Part shown: in pieces, positions 1 to 9,073 of the stretch | Position numbering within the stretch: position 1 is the stretch's first letter | Layout of the letters: every line of letters begins with the position of its first letter | Source of the DNA: MKSF01 sp037190225 | Lineage (GTDB): Bacteria; Bacteroidota; Bacteroidia; Chitinophagales; Chitinophagaceae | Length of the DNA stretch: 64,000 nucleotides | Reading direction: 5' to 3' | Assembly: GCA_037190225.1 (NCBI GenBank) | Contig: JBBCJL010000001.1 | Location: forward strand, 434,001-498,000 | Position numbers and translations under genes: made by a program | The notes under the pieces: generated by a model | Told to the model about the DNA's origin: nothing | The model's database searches: none | Seen by the model: the letters and a program-made list of their open reading frames with translations, nothing else

Positions 1-2
1 TA

Positions 3-899
3 AATGACCTGGAAGGCATACGGGCCATGCAGCTTGATCCCGGGGATATTGTCGCCACGGGACTGGATGTCTATCTCCGGCAGATACTTGATTTCGGCCT
101 TTTCCACGCGGACCCGCATCCCGGCAATGTCTTTATTGATAAAAAGGGCCGACTGATATTCCTGGACTTCGGTTCCGTAGGGCAGCTGCTGCCCGGTGAT
201 GCCCGTATCCTGGAAAATATGATGATCAACTTTGTGTTCAGGGATACCAAGGGGCTGATACGGAACCTCAAGAATATCGCCCTGGCGTACAGCATTACGA
301 ATGAGAAGGAGTTCGAGCGGGATGTGGAAGACCTGTTCACCTATGTAAAGGAGCTGGACCTGCAGCAGTTAATGGTCAGGGATATCTTTGACAAGCTCAA
401 TAAAATGCTCCAGACCAACCGTATCGTGCTACCTGATGCCATTTACCTGCTGCTCCGGGGCGTGGCCCTGATAGAGGGGATCTCCAAGCAGCTGAAAGCG
501 AATCTGAACATTTACCAGAGCGTCAGTCCTTACGTGAATAAAATTGCCATGAAGCGCCTGTCATTTGACAATATGAAGGCTTACGGGCTGCAGCAGGCAA
601 GAAGTCTGCTGGCCATCGCGGATATGCTGCCGGAGGTGCTGGCTGCCTGGTTACAGCAGGTAAAGGGGCAGGAAGATAAGAGCAATGCTGATGTCGTGGT
701 CAGGGAAAGGATGGTGCGCGCTTACGCGGGTGCCGGCAATAAGATCGCTGTCAGCATACTGTCTGCGGGCCTGGCTTTGGCTACGGCCGTTATGGTGCCG
801 GAAGCCGGCGCCTGGCCGGTGCAGGCCTGGATAAGCGGGGGGCTGGCGGTCCTATTGATCCTGGGCCTGCTGGCTATGATCTTCCGGGAGCGCAGGTAG
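3..899 (+). CDS. UbiB/AarF (ABC1) family protein kinase-like protein, 5' end outside the window
   Basis: The reading frame is open to the left edge, so only the C-terminal part (about 298 residues) is present. It contains the ABC1-family signature HADPHPGN (nt 105-128) followed by a DFG motif in LIFLDFGSVG, corresponding to the catalytic-loop and metal-binding motifs of atypical kinases. The last ~50 residues form two hydrophobic segments separated by a short loop, as in UbiB-type proteins with a membrane-anchoring tail. Family members act as ATPase/kinase-like factors in isoprenoid quinone biosynthesis; in a Bacteroidota member the quinone would be menaquinone, so the exact role is inferred. 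An internal ATG lies at nt 27 but homology runs past it, so it is not the start. Confidence 0.9.
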   Translation, partial: NDLEGIRAMQLDPGDIVATGLDVYLRQILDFGLFHADPHPGNVFIDKKGRLIFLDFGSVGQLLPGDARILENMMINFVFRDTKGLIRNLKNIALAYSITNEKEFERDVEDLFTYVKELDLQQLMVRDIFDKLNKMLQTNRIVLPDAIYLLLRGVALIEGISKQLKANLNIYQSVSPYVNKIAMKRLSFDNMKAYGLQQARSLLAIADMLPEVLAAWLQQVKGQEDKSNADVVVRERMVRAYAGAGNKIAVSILSAGLALATAVMVPEAGAWPVQAWISGGLAVLLILGLLAMIFRERR

Positions 900-953
900 C
901 GCCCCTTATACATTCCGGCTGGCCGGTGACGGTCCGGACCGCTGCAATGCCGG

Positions 954-1280
954 CTAGCGGGGAGCATAATAGATGATGGCCACTCCTGTCAGGGCCACGG
1001 AGGCGCCTATAATATCATACCGGTCCGGCGTATAATGATAGAACTTCATGGCCCATAAGATGGACATTACGATAAAAAAGCCGCCGTAGGTAGCATATAC
1101 TCTTGCAAAATTGGAGGTCTGTAAGGTCGCTACTACGCCATACAATGCCAGTATAATACCCCCGGCAAGGCCATACCACCAGGACTTGCCCGATCTAAGC
1201 CATAGCCAGACCAGGTAGCCGCCGCCTATTTCACACAGGCCTGCCAGTATAAATATGGCCACGGATTTAATAAACGCCAT
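954..1280 (-). CDS. YnfA/UPF0060 family small membrane protein
   Basis: This 108-residue protein is almost entirely hydrophobic, with four predicted membrane helices and the family-typical N-terminal stretch AGLCEIGGGYLVW and the internal motif YGVVATLQ. Length matches the UPF0060/YnfA family (about 105-110 aa). These proteins resemble small multidrug-resistance transporters in size and topology, but their transport substrate is not established. The gene lies 61 bp downstream of fmt on the same strand and could be co-transcribed with it; nothing in the context ties the two functions together. Confidence 0.88.
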   Translation of the reverse strand: MAFIKSVAIFILAGLCEIGGGYLVWLWLRSGKSWWYGLAGGIILALYGVVATLQTSNFARVYATYGGFFIVMSILWAMKFYHYTPDRYDIIGASVALTGVAIIYYAPR

Positions 1281-1341
1281 AATACATAAGGTTAAACGGG
1301 ATACAGGGAGATGTGCGGATCCCTGACAGACCCGCGCGTTC

Positions 1342-2271
1342 CTACAATTTATAGCCTCTCAGGAAATCCCCGACCGGCATTCTCTTTTTACCTTCCAGCT
1401 GGACCTCAAGGGCATACAGCCATCCGTCAGCCGCGGCAAAGCGCAGGTAGGTCTTGCCATCGCTGTCCGGGGTGCCCGGTGCGGGTAGCCCCGAAGCCTG
1501 CTCAAACCGGGAGCTGTATATTTTCAGGGTCTTGCCGCCCAGGGAGGTAAAGGCGGCAGGTACCGGGCTGAGACCCCTTATGAGATTGTGTATGGTCTCG
1601 GCCTTATCCTCAAAATGTATGAGACAGTCCTCTTTGAATATTTTGGGGGCATGGTGCAGGACCGTGTCTGTGGCCTGGGGCTTGCCTTCCAGGGTACCGG
1701 CTGCCAGCCCTTCAACGGTCTGTATCAGCAGCCGTGCCCCTGCGTCCATTAATTTCAGGTAAAGGCTGCCGGCATTATCTTCAGGCAGGATGGGCAGGGC
1801 GTGCTGCAGCAGGATATGACCGGTGTCGATCTCGTGCTGCAGCTTAAAGGTAGTGACGCCCGATATTGTTTCGCCGTTGATGATCGCATGATTGATGGGG
1901 GCGGCTCCCCTGTACTGCGGTAAGAGCGATGCGTGCACATTTACAGTGCCCATAGGCGGCATATTCCATACGGCCTCGGGCAGCATCCGGAATGCCACTA
2001 CAACCTGGAGGTCTGCCCGGTATGACCGCAGCGTATCCAGGAAGCCGGGATCCTTCAGCTTTTCAGGCTGCAGCACCGGCAGCCCCTGCCCGGCGGCATA
2101 GGTCTTAACGGCAGGATACCTGACCTGCATGCCTCTTCCTGCGGGCTTGTCCGGGGCAGTGACTACAGCTACGACATTATAGCCGTTATCCACCAGCGCT
2201 TTCAGGGAAGCTACCGCAAAGTCGGGAGTGCCCAGAAATATGATCCTTATAGGTTGTGTTGTTGATGCCAT
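1342..2271 (-). CDS. fmt: Methionyl-tRNA formyltransferase
   Basis: Fmt formylates the methionine on initiator tRNA using 10-formyl-tetrahydrofolate. The 309-residue length is normal. The N-terminal Rossmann-type formyltransferase domain starts with FLGTPDFAV. The active-site segment is visible as NVHASLLPQYRGAAP, where the conserved Asn and His lie, followed by the catalytic Asp in HEIDTGHIL. The C-terminal third (from about residue 205) is the tRNA-binding OB-fold domain ending in VGDFLRGYKL. It is transcribed divergently from the S41 peptidase; the 120-bp gap holds both promoters. Start at 2271 gives the canonical N-terminus. Confidence 0.96.
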   Translation of the reverse strand: MASTTQPIRIIFLGTPDFAVASLKALVDNGYNVVAVVTAPDKPAGRGMQVRYPAVKTYAAGQGLPVLQPEKLKDPGFLDTLRSYRADLQVVVAFRMLPEAVWNMPPMGTVNVHASLLPQYRGAAPINHAIINGETISGVTTFKLQHEIDTGHILLQHALPILPEDNAGSLYLKLMDAGARLLIQTVEGLAAGTLEGKPQATDTVLHHAPKIFKEDCLIHFEDKAETIHNLIRGLSPVPAAFTSLGGKTLKIYSSRFEQASGLPAPGTPDSDGKTYLRFAAADGWLYALEVQLEGKKRMPVGDFLRGYKL

Positions 2272-2365
2272 ACCGCAAATGTAGCAAAGAAATACGGGCA
2301 GTAGGTCAATAACGTATCTTTTACGACTATATAGTGAAATACTTTATTATGACATAATAATAGAT

Positions 2366-2373
2366 TAATTTTG
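2366..2373 (+). promoter_or_regulatory. Candidate Bacteroidota -7 promoter element for the S41 peptidase gene
   Basis: The octamer TAATTTTG fits the Bacteroidota sigma-A consensus TAnnTTTG and lies 19 bp before the ATG at 2392. The -33 region upstream (around 2343) is only T-rich rather than a clear TTTG. Prediction from sequence only. Confidence 0.45.
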
Positions 2374-2391
2374 TAGGTTCTATTTGAACTT

Positions 2392-4026
2392 ATGTCAGTA
2401 AATAATCCCAAACGTATAAATATATGGATGCCAATGCTTTTTTCAGGAGTATTAATCCTGGGTATGGTGTTTGGTTTTTTGCTGAACAGGTCTTCTACCC
2501 TTAAAAAGGGCATTACTTCCATTATCCAGAATGACAGGCTGGAAGAGATCATATCGCTTATCAATAACCGTTACGTTGATGAGGTGGATGAGGAGGAGAT
2601 CTACCGGGAAGGGATCAATGGCATCCTTTCCAGGCTGGATCCGCATACGTTCTACATCCCGCCTGAAAATGTCAACAAGACCAATGATAACCTGAAGGGC
2701 AACTACAAGGGAATAGGCCTGGAATATAATATCATAGAAGACACGCTGGTCATTGTATCCATTGTCAGGAACGGCCCGGCGTACAGCGCGGGCCTTTCGC
2801 TGGGAGATAAGATCATTGCCATTAATGATGTTGCCGTATCGCGGGACGGCATCACTATGGATGAGGTCAGGAATGTGCTGCGCTCCAGCAGCTCTGATAC
2901 CATCCTGCTGAAGGTCCTGCCCTATGCGGCGCAGCAGTCTTCCGTATTTGCCCTGGTGCGCCAGAATATCCATGTCAGCAGCGTTGACCTGGCTTACCTT
3001 ATCCGGCCCGGGATAGGCTATATACGTATCAATAAATTTACGGAAGATACCTATAGAGAATTCCGGCAGGCCCTGGACGGCCTGGATCCTTATGCCCTGA
3101 ACGGCCTGGTGCTGGACCTGCGCCAGAACACCGGCGGATATATTGAGACGGCCATACAGGTGCTTGATGAGCTGTTTGAAGAAAAAAGATTATTGCTGAC
3201 CATTGATGGTAAGACCTTCAGCAAGGAGCAATATACCTCCACTCCGGGCGGGGCGTTTGAGGAAGGCAGGGTCGTGGTGCTGATAGATGAAACGACCGCA
3301 TCCTCTTCAGAGATCGTGGCGGGGGCCATACAGGACTGGGACAGGGGCGTGGTCATCGGGCGCCCTTCGTTCGGTAAGGGATTGGTGCAGGAGCAGTTCG
3401 ACCTTTCTGACGGAAGCGCTTTAAGGCTGACCATAGCGAGATACTATACGCCTACGGGACGCAGCATCCAGAGAGATTATAGCAAAGGCAGGGACTCGTA
3501 CGATAAGGAAAGTGAAGCCCGTACCACGGATTATGCTCCCCTGCCGGTTACGGAAGCCGGGGACACCCGGTATTATACGCTCCGGAACCGCAGGACTGTA
3601 TATGGCGGGGTCGGGATCGTGCCGGATGTTTACATTCCCTACCGTGACTATATGCTACGCTCCAATATGTGGCATGTAGCCAATGGGCTGGAGAGCTTTG
3701 TGAACAATTATTTCTCCACGCATTTAAAGGACTTTACAAAGTATCATACCTTTGAGGACTTCAACAGCAATTTTCATATAGATCACAGGATATTGCAGGC
3801 CTTCCGGTCGGAGCTTAACGAGGCATTTACCGATAATGCGAATTCCGTGTGGAAGAACCCTCAAAAGCTGGATTACCTTAAAATGCTGATGAAAGCGCAT
3901 TTTGCCCGCCTGGTATACAGGAATGAAGGCTTCTACCGGGTAATGAACGAAAAGAATGATATGGTGCTGAAAGCCGTGGATGTGCTGCAGACCGGCCAGT
4001 ATAATAAACTATTACATAATAAATAA
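2392..4026 (+). CDS. S41 family C-terminal processing peptidase (CtpA/Prc type)
   Basis: This 544-residue serine protease has an N-terminal membrane anchor or signal (residues ~12-30), a short helical region, a PDZ domain (about residues 85-170, with GIGLEYNI and PAYSAGLSLGDKI) and the S41 catalytic core. The Ser/Lys dyad is visible: Ser in SSSEIVAGA (residues ~304-306) and Lys329 in GKGLVQEQF. The GRSIQRDY segment after the dyad is typical of bacterial CTPs. About 180 residues follow the core, as in Bacteroidota homologues. It probably acts in the periplasm on C-terminal tails of envelope proteins; the substrate is unknown. The stop lies 11 bp before rlmB, suggesting co-transcription. Confidence 0.94.
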   Translation: MSVNNPKRINIWMPMLFSGVLILGMVFGFLLNRSSTLKKGITSIIQNDRLEEIISLINNRYVDEVDEEEIYREGINGILSRLDPHTFYIPPENVNKTNDNLKGNYKGIGLEYNIIEDTLVIVSIVRNGPAYSAGLSLGDKIIAINDVAVSRDGITMDEVRNVLRSSSSDTILLKVLPYAAQQSSVFALVRQNIHVSSVDLAYLIRPGIGYIRINKFTEDTYREFRQALDGLDPYALNGLVLDLRQNTGGYIETAIQVLDELFEEKRLLLTIDGKTFSKEQYTSTPGGAFEEGRVVVLIDETTASSSEIVAGAIQDWDRGVVIGRPSFGKGLVQEQFDLSDGSALRLTIARYYTPTGRSIQRDYSKGRDSYDKESEARTTDYAPLPVTEAGDTRYYTLRNRRTVYGGVGIVPDVYIPYRDYMLRSNMWHVANGLESFVNNYFSTHLKDFTKYHTFEDFNSNFHIDHRILQAFRSELNEAFTDNANSVWKNPQKLDYLKMLMKAHFARLVYRNEGFYRVMNEKNDMVLKAVDVLQTGQYNKLLHNK

Positions 4027-4037
4027 AGATTTGGATT

Positions 4038-4805
4038 TTGTACAAGAATAAGCCCAATACGATTCCTGAGAACAGGCTGATCATAGGCCGCAAGCCTGTT
4101 ATAGAGGCGCTGGAGGCAGGGAAGCATATTGATAAGATATTTATGCTCCAGTCAGCGGCCGGAGGAGAGACGCAGGTGATCAAAAAGATCTGTAAGGACC
4201 GCGATATACCCCTGAGCTATGTGCCCCAGGAAAAGCTGAACCGATTTACCCGGGCCAATCACCAGGGTATTGTCGCGCTGGCGGCCCTGATAGACTTCCT
4301 GCCGCTGCAGGATGTTATCGACCAGGTGGTCTCTGCCGGGGAAGTGCCGCTGTTCATCGTGCTGGACGGTGTCACCGATACCCGTAACCTGGGTGCCATC
4401 GCCCGCTCTGCCTATTGCTTCGGCGCTCATGGGCTGATCGTGCCTATCTCGAATAATGCGGCTGTCACAGAGGATGCGGTAAAAACATCTGCGGGCGCCC
4501 TGGAAAAGCTGCCTGTCTGTAAGGTGCCTTCCATCCAGCAGGCTTTCGATATCCTCCGGATGAACGGTATCAGCATAGGCGCTACAACGCTGGATAATGC
4601 CGATTATATCACCAAGCTGGACTTTACGGGCCCGGTGGCGGTTGTCATGGGAGCGGAAGATAAAGGCGTCAGCCCTTTTGTCAGCAAGTATGCGGACCAG
4701 CTGATCCAGATACCTATGAGCAGCAATTTCGACTCCCTTAATGTGGCGGTAGCTTCCGGGGTGGTCTGCTACGAAATATTTAAACAAAGGAATATTAAAT
4801 CTTAA
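4038..4805 (+). CDS. rlmB: 23S rRNA (guanosine-2'-O-)-methyltransferase, RlmB/TrmH type
   Basis: This SPOUT-class RNA methyltransferase is 255 residues long. The N-terminal substrate-binding domain (IIGRKPVIEALEAG) matches RlmB. The three SpoU motifs follow: VTDTRNLGAIARSA, VVMGAEDKGVSP and IPMSSNFDSLNVAVA, which build the knotted SAM-binding site. Family members methylate the 2'-OH of G2251 in the peptidyl-transferase P loop of 23S rRNA. No ATG is available upstream of the homology; the start is TTG at 4038, 11 bp after the S41 peptidase stop. The assignment to RlmB rather than another TrmH-family enzyme rests on the N-terminal domain. Confidence 0.92.
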   Translation: MYKNKPNTIPENRLIIGRKPVIEALEAGKHIDKIFMLQSAAGGETQVIKKICKDRDIPLSYVPQEKLNRFTRANHQGIVALAALIDFLPLQDVIDQVVSAGEVPLFIVLDGVTDTRNLGAIARSAYCFGAHGLIVPISNNAAVTEDAVKTSAGALEKLPVCKVPSIQQAFDILRMNGISIGATTLDNADYITKLDFTGPVAVVMGAEDKGVSPFVSKYADQLIQIPMSSNFDSLNVAVASGVVCYEIFKQRNIKS

Positions 4806-4815
4806 ATACCCGGTT

Positions 4816-5730
4816 TTGAATATCAGCATTGTTCCGAACGGACAGATAGATAAGGAAAGATGGGACCGTATCAATTGGGCCACGAACAGCAGGTCGGCCG
4901 TTTATAACTCCACCTCTTACCTGGATGCCCTGTCACCGGGATGGGAAGCGGTGGTCATCAATGATTACGAAACGTTTGCAGCCTTGCCGAAAAAGTCAAA
5001 AATGGGGTTAAAGGTGTACGGAAATCCGCCTTTTTTACAAAAACTGGCTATTATTGGGAACGTCAGCGCTGAGAGTACAGATGCCGTGGAAAAGGTGATC
5101 GGCAGGCTGAGACTGGTGCATCTCTCTTTTGATGCGCCTTACTTCAAGGGGATCGGACACCGGGTAAGAAATAACTATTTCATCGACCTGTCTGCAGGTT
5201 ACCGGGAAATCTCGCGGCGCTATAAGAGCAACTGTAAGTCGAGCATAAAGAATGCGCAAAAGCATGACCTGAGGGTAGAGCAGCTGCAGGACTATACGGT
5301 TACATTCCGCGGGTTCCGGGAGAGCTTCGGTGAGGTGAGCGCTTACAAGGCATCGCATTTTGACGCGCTGTCGCTCTTCCTGGAGCACAACAGGGAACTG
5401 TTCGATTGCTACGGTGTGCTGGATGCGGATGGTGAGGTGGTTTACAGCGCGATCATTTTAAAGGACGCCTGCCGGTATTACTACCTGGTGAGCGGGGCAA
5501 GACCGCAATACAGGCATTTGCTGCCGACCTACTTCTTTATGGACTGGTTCTTGCGGCAGCACGCCGGCCAGCAGGGACGCATTTTTGATTTTGAAGGTTC
5601 GGATATTCCTTCCGTAGCGTTCTACTTCCAGCGTTACGGCCCTGAACTGGAACATTATTATACCTATTACCTGAATAATTATTTTTTTCCTGTAAAACAG
5701 CTATTGCATAAAAAATTCAAGCAGTCATAA
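4816..5730 (+). CDS. FemAB/GNAT-like acyltransferase family protein of unknown substrate
   Basis: The 304-residue protein has the general features of the FemAB-like double-GNAT fold seen in Bacteroidota: a central basic segment (SRRYKSNCKSSIKNA), then YSAIILKD and YYLVSGARPQYRHLLPTYF, and the closing IFDFEGSDIPSVAFYFQRYG block that recalls peptidoglycan-bridge and lipid-II aminoacyltransferases. The actual donor and acceptor are not known. The start is TTG at 4816, 10 bp after rlmB, and the stop is 1 bp before the next ATG, so the gene sits inside a tight + strand operon. Confidence 0.7.
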   Translation: MNISIVPNGQIDKERWDRINWATNSRSAVYNSTSYLDALSPGWEAVVINDYETFAALPKKSKMGLKVYGNPPFLQKLAIIGNVSAESTDAVEKVIGRLRLVHLSFDAPYFKGIGHRVRNNYFIDLSAGYREISRRYKSNCKSSIKNAQKHDLRVEQLQDYTVTFRGFRESFGEVSAYKASHFDALSLFLEHNRELFDCYGVLDADGEVVYSAIILKDACRYYYLVSGARPQYRHLLPTYFFMDWFLRQHAGQQGRIFDFEGSDIPSVAFYFQRYGPELEHYYTYYLNNYFFPVKQLLHKKFKQS

Positions 5731-5731
5731 T

Positions 5732-6886
5732 ATGGAACATACCAACTTAAAACCCGCAACGAAATTCATCCACGCAGGACTGGAACCCGATCCGGCCACA
5801 GGAGCGATCATGACGCCTATTTACCAGACCTCTACCTATGTGCAGGACGGTGTGGGCAATCATAAAGGTTACGAATACTCCAGGACACTGAATCCTACCC
5901 GCCATGCGCTGGAAAAAAATATAGCCGCTATCGAGAACGGTAATTACGGCGCCTGCTTCGGCTCCGGGCTCGCCGCTATCGACTGCGTGATCAAAATGCT
6001 GAACCCGGGTGATGAGGTCATCTCCACGAACGACCTGTATGGCGGTACCTACCGTATCTTTAAGACCATATTCGAGAAATACGGCATTAAATTCCACTTC
6101 GTGCCTATGGGCGATCCCGCGGCCGTGGCGCAGTACGTGAACGAAAATACCAGGCTTATCTGGGTGGAAACGCCTACCAACCCTATGATGAATATTGTGG
6201 ACATCAGGGCTATGGCGGCCATAGCCCGCGAGACGGGCGCGCTCCTGGCCGTAGACAATACCTTTGCCACGCCTTACCTGCAAACGCCGCTGGACCTGGG
6301 AGCAGATATCGTGATGCACTCTGCTACCAAATACCTGGGAGGCCACTCTGATGTGGTGATGGGCATCCTCGTGGTAAAGGACGAAAAGCTGGCGATGGAA
6401 ATGTACCGCATCCAGAACTCATCGGGTGCCGTTACGGCGCCGTTTGATTCTTTCCTGGTACTGAGAGGCATCAAGACGCTTCATGTGCGGATGCAGCGGC
6501 ACTGTGAGAACGGTGAGCGCATCGCGCATTTCCTGAGATCACATCCTAAAGTGGATAAAGTGTACTGGCCCGGGTTTGAGGACCATCCTAACCACGAGGT
6601 CGCAAAGGCGCAGATGTCGGGCTTCGGGGGGATGATCTCCTTCTCGCTGAAAGGTAATAAGCTGGAAGATGCCCATGCCATTGTAAGCAGGGTGAAGATC
6701 TTCGCGCTGGCGGAATCCCTGGGAGGCGTGGAGTCGCTCATCGGCCATCCTGCTACGATGACCCATGCTTCCATCCCTAAAGAGGAAAGGGAAAGATCGG
6801 GCGTGGTAGATTCCCTGATCCGCCTGAGCGTTGGTATCGAAGATGCCGGCGACCTGGTAGCGGACCTTGAGCAGGCATTAGCTTAA
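5732..6886 (+). CDS. Cys/Met metabolism PLP-dependent enzyme (cystathionine gamma-synthase or gamma-lyase)
   Basis: This 384-residue fold-type I PLP enzyme has all family blocks: YEYSRTLNPTR near the N-terminus, CFGSGLAAID, the PLP-contacting VETPTNP and VDNTFATPYLQ (aspartate stacking on the cofactor), and the Schiff-base lysine in SATKYLGGHSD (Lys200). The C-terminal part contains SLGGVESLIGHPATMTHA, the substrate-carboxylate region. It interconverts or cleaves cystathionine in the methionine-cysteine pathway; sequence alone does not separate synthase from lyase, so no symbol is given. It follows the FemAB-like gene by a single base and likely shares its transcript. Confidence 0.93.
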   Translation: MEHTNLKPATKFIHAGLEPDPATGAIMTPIYQTSTYVQDGVGNHKGYEYSRTLNPTRHALEKNIAAIENGNYGACFGSGLAAIDCVIKMLNPGDEVISTNDLYGGTYRIFKTIFEKYGIKFHFVPMGDPAAVAQYVNENTRLIWVETPTNPMMNIVDIRAMAAIARETGALLAVDNTFATPYLQTPLDLGADIVMHSATKYLGGHSDVVMGILVVKDEKLAMEMYRIQNSSGAVTAPFDSFLVLRGIKTLHVRMQRHCENGERIAHFLRSHPKVDKVYWPGFEDHPNHEVAKAQMSGFGGMISFSLKGNKLEDAHAIVSRVKIFALAESLGGVESLIGHPATMTHASIPKEERERSGVVDSLIRLSVGIEDAGDLVADLEQALA

Positions 6887-6908
6887 AACAGGATAAAAAC
6901 ATCCCTTT

Positions 6909-8936
6909 ATGAAGCGTCAAAACTGGTCGGGAATTACGGGCATACTCTGGTGCTGCATGATACTTATAGTACTGCGGCCTGCCGCTGTATGCGCGCAGCA
7001 ATCCCCGCAGCAGCAGGCCGGTACGACCGGGAAAAGCCGTATACTGATACTGGAAAATGATTACGTGGAATACATCAGCCAGGATACCTTATCGATCCAG
7101 CGGCTGGTGAAGAATGTAAAGCTCCTGCATGATTCCGATACCATCTATTGTGACAGCGCCGTGGTGATCCGGCAGCTCAATACCGCGGAAGCCTTCGGCG
7201 ATGTGCTGGTGAGACAGGCTGATGGTACCGAGGCGCTGGCGGACTATATGCGTTATACCGGCAACAGCAAGACGGTCTATATGCGGGGCAATGTGCAGCT
7301 CAGTGATGGGAAAGGCAATGAATTATGGGGCAGCGAGGTCACCTATAACCTGCGTACCAAGGTGGGGCAGTACACCAGGGACGGTACCCTTATTTCCGGG
7401 CAGACCATGGTGTCCAGTAACCAGGCGACCTATAATATGAAGACCAAGGACGCCCGTTTTAAGGGCAATGTGGTCGTGAACGACCCGGAATATTATGTGG
7501 TCTCCAAAGATCTGGGGTATAATACCGATTCCAAGGTCGTAACTTTTTTCGGACCCTCCGTGGTGACCAATGATAATTCGATGCTGCAGACCCGTAACGG
7601 CTATTATGCCACCGGCGATAAGACCTCCCGCTTCTGGTCGCGCAGCTCTATACTGAATGACGGGCAGTACATAGAGGCGGATACCCTGTTCTATACCAAA
7701 AGCACAGGATGGGCGCAGGCATACGGCAACGTGATCATGATAGACACGTCCAGGCATAATTCCACTATGTACAGCGGTTATGCCGAGTACAATGAGCTGA
7801 CCAAGAAGATGCTGGCGTATATAGATCCGGTGGTCAAGTATATTACGGGCGATAAGACCTATTATTACAGGGCCGATACTTTTTTCAGCGAGCCGTTACC
7901 GTACGAAGAAAAAATAATGACCGCCCAGGATTCCATACAGCGGTCCGTGGAAGAGATCAGGCAGGCTATAGACAGGCAGCTGGAAGAAAGGGGAGAGATA
8001 CATAAGGATGAAGATTACAGCGTGGAAGAGCTCCTGGGGCTGCAGTCTTCCGATACCAGCGTGCTGGTACCACTGCACCTTACTGATACCGTACGCTATG
8101 TGCTGCCCGAAGTGGAGGTGCTGCGGGGCGCCGATGACCTGGAAGGCAGGCACCGGAACAGGCGGGATGTGAGATCCGTACAGGCTACGCTGAACACTTC
8201 CAGGTCTGAAAGCGATACTGCAGCCGGAAAAAATCCGCAGTTTGTCATGAGTGATTCCCTGTCCGCTCCTGGGCAGACCTATTATAATTACCCGGCTTCC
8301 GGTAATGACAGCGCTACCCGGCGCTATTTCCTGGGCTATCACCATGTGAGGATCTACTCCGACAGCCTGCAGGGCAAATGTGACAGTATGAAATATAACC
8401 AGGCGGACTCGCTGATCACCCTCTATAAGGACCCGGTCATCTGGTCGGGTAATAACCAGATGAAGGGAGATATTATGCTGCTGCTCCTGGACAGCTCCGA
8501 TCTCAGGGAGATCACCATTCCCAGGAACGGTATCGTCATCGCCCGTTCGGGCCCTCCCCGGGCCGGCTTCTTTGACCAGATACAGGGCAATTTCATCAAA
8601 GGCTACCTGTCTGACGGCAAAATAGATTCCCTGATAGCGGAGCGGGACGCGATGAATATCTATTATATGAAGGATGAAAACGACTACTATTCAGGTGTGA
8701 ACGAATCCAAAAGCGACCGGATAGAGGCCGTATTCGAGCAGGAAGAGATCAAAACTATCTCTTACAGGGGGCCTACGGACGGTGAGACCACTCCTATGAC
8801 GGACATTGACCCGGACGCCCTGAAGCTGCCCCGCTTTATCTGGTACACGGATGAGAGGATACAGAGCCTGGAGCAATTCCTGGGCGGCCGTAAGCTGGAG
8901 GATCCCCGGCTGTTCCGGTGGGGCAAGCAACCATAA
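6909..8936 (+). CDS. OstA-like (LptA/LptD N-domain type) secreted protein
   Basis: The 675-residue protein starts with a signal peptide (hydrophobic core at residues 8-28, cleavage near VCAQQ). Residues ~45-330 are built from repeated short beta strands of the type seen in OstA/LptA: LLHDSDTIYCDSAVV, AEAFGDVLVRQ, GNVQLSDGKGNE, ATYNMKTKDARFKGNVVV. A second OstA-like stretch lies near residues 480-600 (CDSMKYNQADSLITLYKDPVIW). LptA-like folds bind lipopolysaccharide in the periplasm; a role in LPS transport is inferred from fold, not shown. It follows the PLP enzyme by 22 bp. The stop is followed by the rpsF promoter. Confidence 0.85.
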   Translation: MKRQNWSGITGILWCCMILIVLRPAAVCAQQSPQQQAGTTGKSRILILENDYVEYISQDTLSIQRLVKNVKLLHDSDTIYCDSAVVIRQLNTAEAFGDVLVRQADGTEALADYMRYTGNSKTVYMRGNVQLSDGKGNELWGSEVTYNLRTKVGQYTRDGTLISGQTMVSSNQATYNMKTKDARFKGNVVVNDPEYYVVSKDLGYNTDSKVVTFFGPSVVTNDNSMLQTRNGYYATGDKTSRFWSRSSILNDGQYIEADTLFYTKSTGWAQAYGNVIMIDTSRHNSTMYSGYAEYNELTKKMLAYIDPVVKYITGDKTYYYRADTFFSEPLPYEEKIMTAQDSIQRSVEEIRQAIDRQLEERGEIHKDEDYSVEELLGLQSSDTSVLVPLHLTDTVRYVLPEVEVLRGADDLEGRHRNRRDVRSVQATLNTSRSESDTAAGKNPQFVMSDSLSAPGQTYYNYPASGNDSATRRYFLGYHHVRIYSDSLQGKCDSMKYNQADSLITLYKDPVIWSGNNQMKGDIMLLLLDSSDLREITIPRNGIVIARSGPPRAGFFDQIQGNFIKGYLSDGKIDSLIAERDAMNIYYMKDENDYYSGVNESKSDRIEAVFEQEEIKTISYRGPTDGETTPMTDIDPDALKLPRFIWYTDERIQSLEQFLGGRKLEDPRLFRWGKQP

Positions 8937-8964
8937 AAAGTTTTTTTATTTAATCAAATATCTA

Positions 8965-8972
8965 TATCTTTG
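8965..8972 (+). promoter_or_regulatory. Candidate -7 element of the rpsF operon promoter
   Basis: TATCTTTG matches TAnnTTTG and lies in an A+T-rich stretch after the OstA-like gene. Transcription would begin about 8975-8980, leaving a roughly 95-nt leader before rpsF. The upstream TTTG element is weak (T-run at 8940-8947). Confidence 0.55.
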
Positions 8973-8980
8973 CAGCTCGA

Positions 8981-9040
8981 AATTGCACCGACCCTTAATT
9001 TTTTTGAATTAAGCGCCCACAGTTGCAGTTGGTGTATTTC
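8981..9040 (+). promoter_or_regulatory. Structured 5' leader of the rpsF operon, candidate S6:S18 autoregulatory element
   Basis: The leader can fold into a stem CTTAATT / AATTAAG (8994-9000 with 9007-9013), enclosed by CACCGAC (8986-8992), which can pair with GTTGGTG (9028-9034) through one G-U pair. A CCG-containing internal loop in an rpsF leader is the hallmark of the published S6:S18-binding mRNA motif found in many bacteria. The pairing is seen by eye; identity with that motif needs a covariance-model search. Confidence 0.4.
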
Positions 9041-9073
9041 GGGAAATTAACTTATTATTTAAACATTTTTCTA

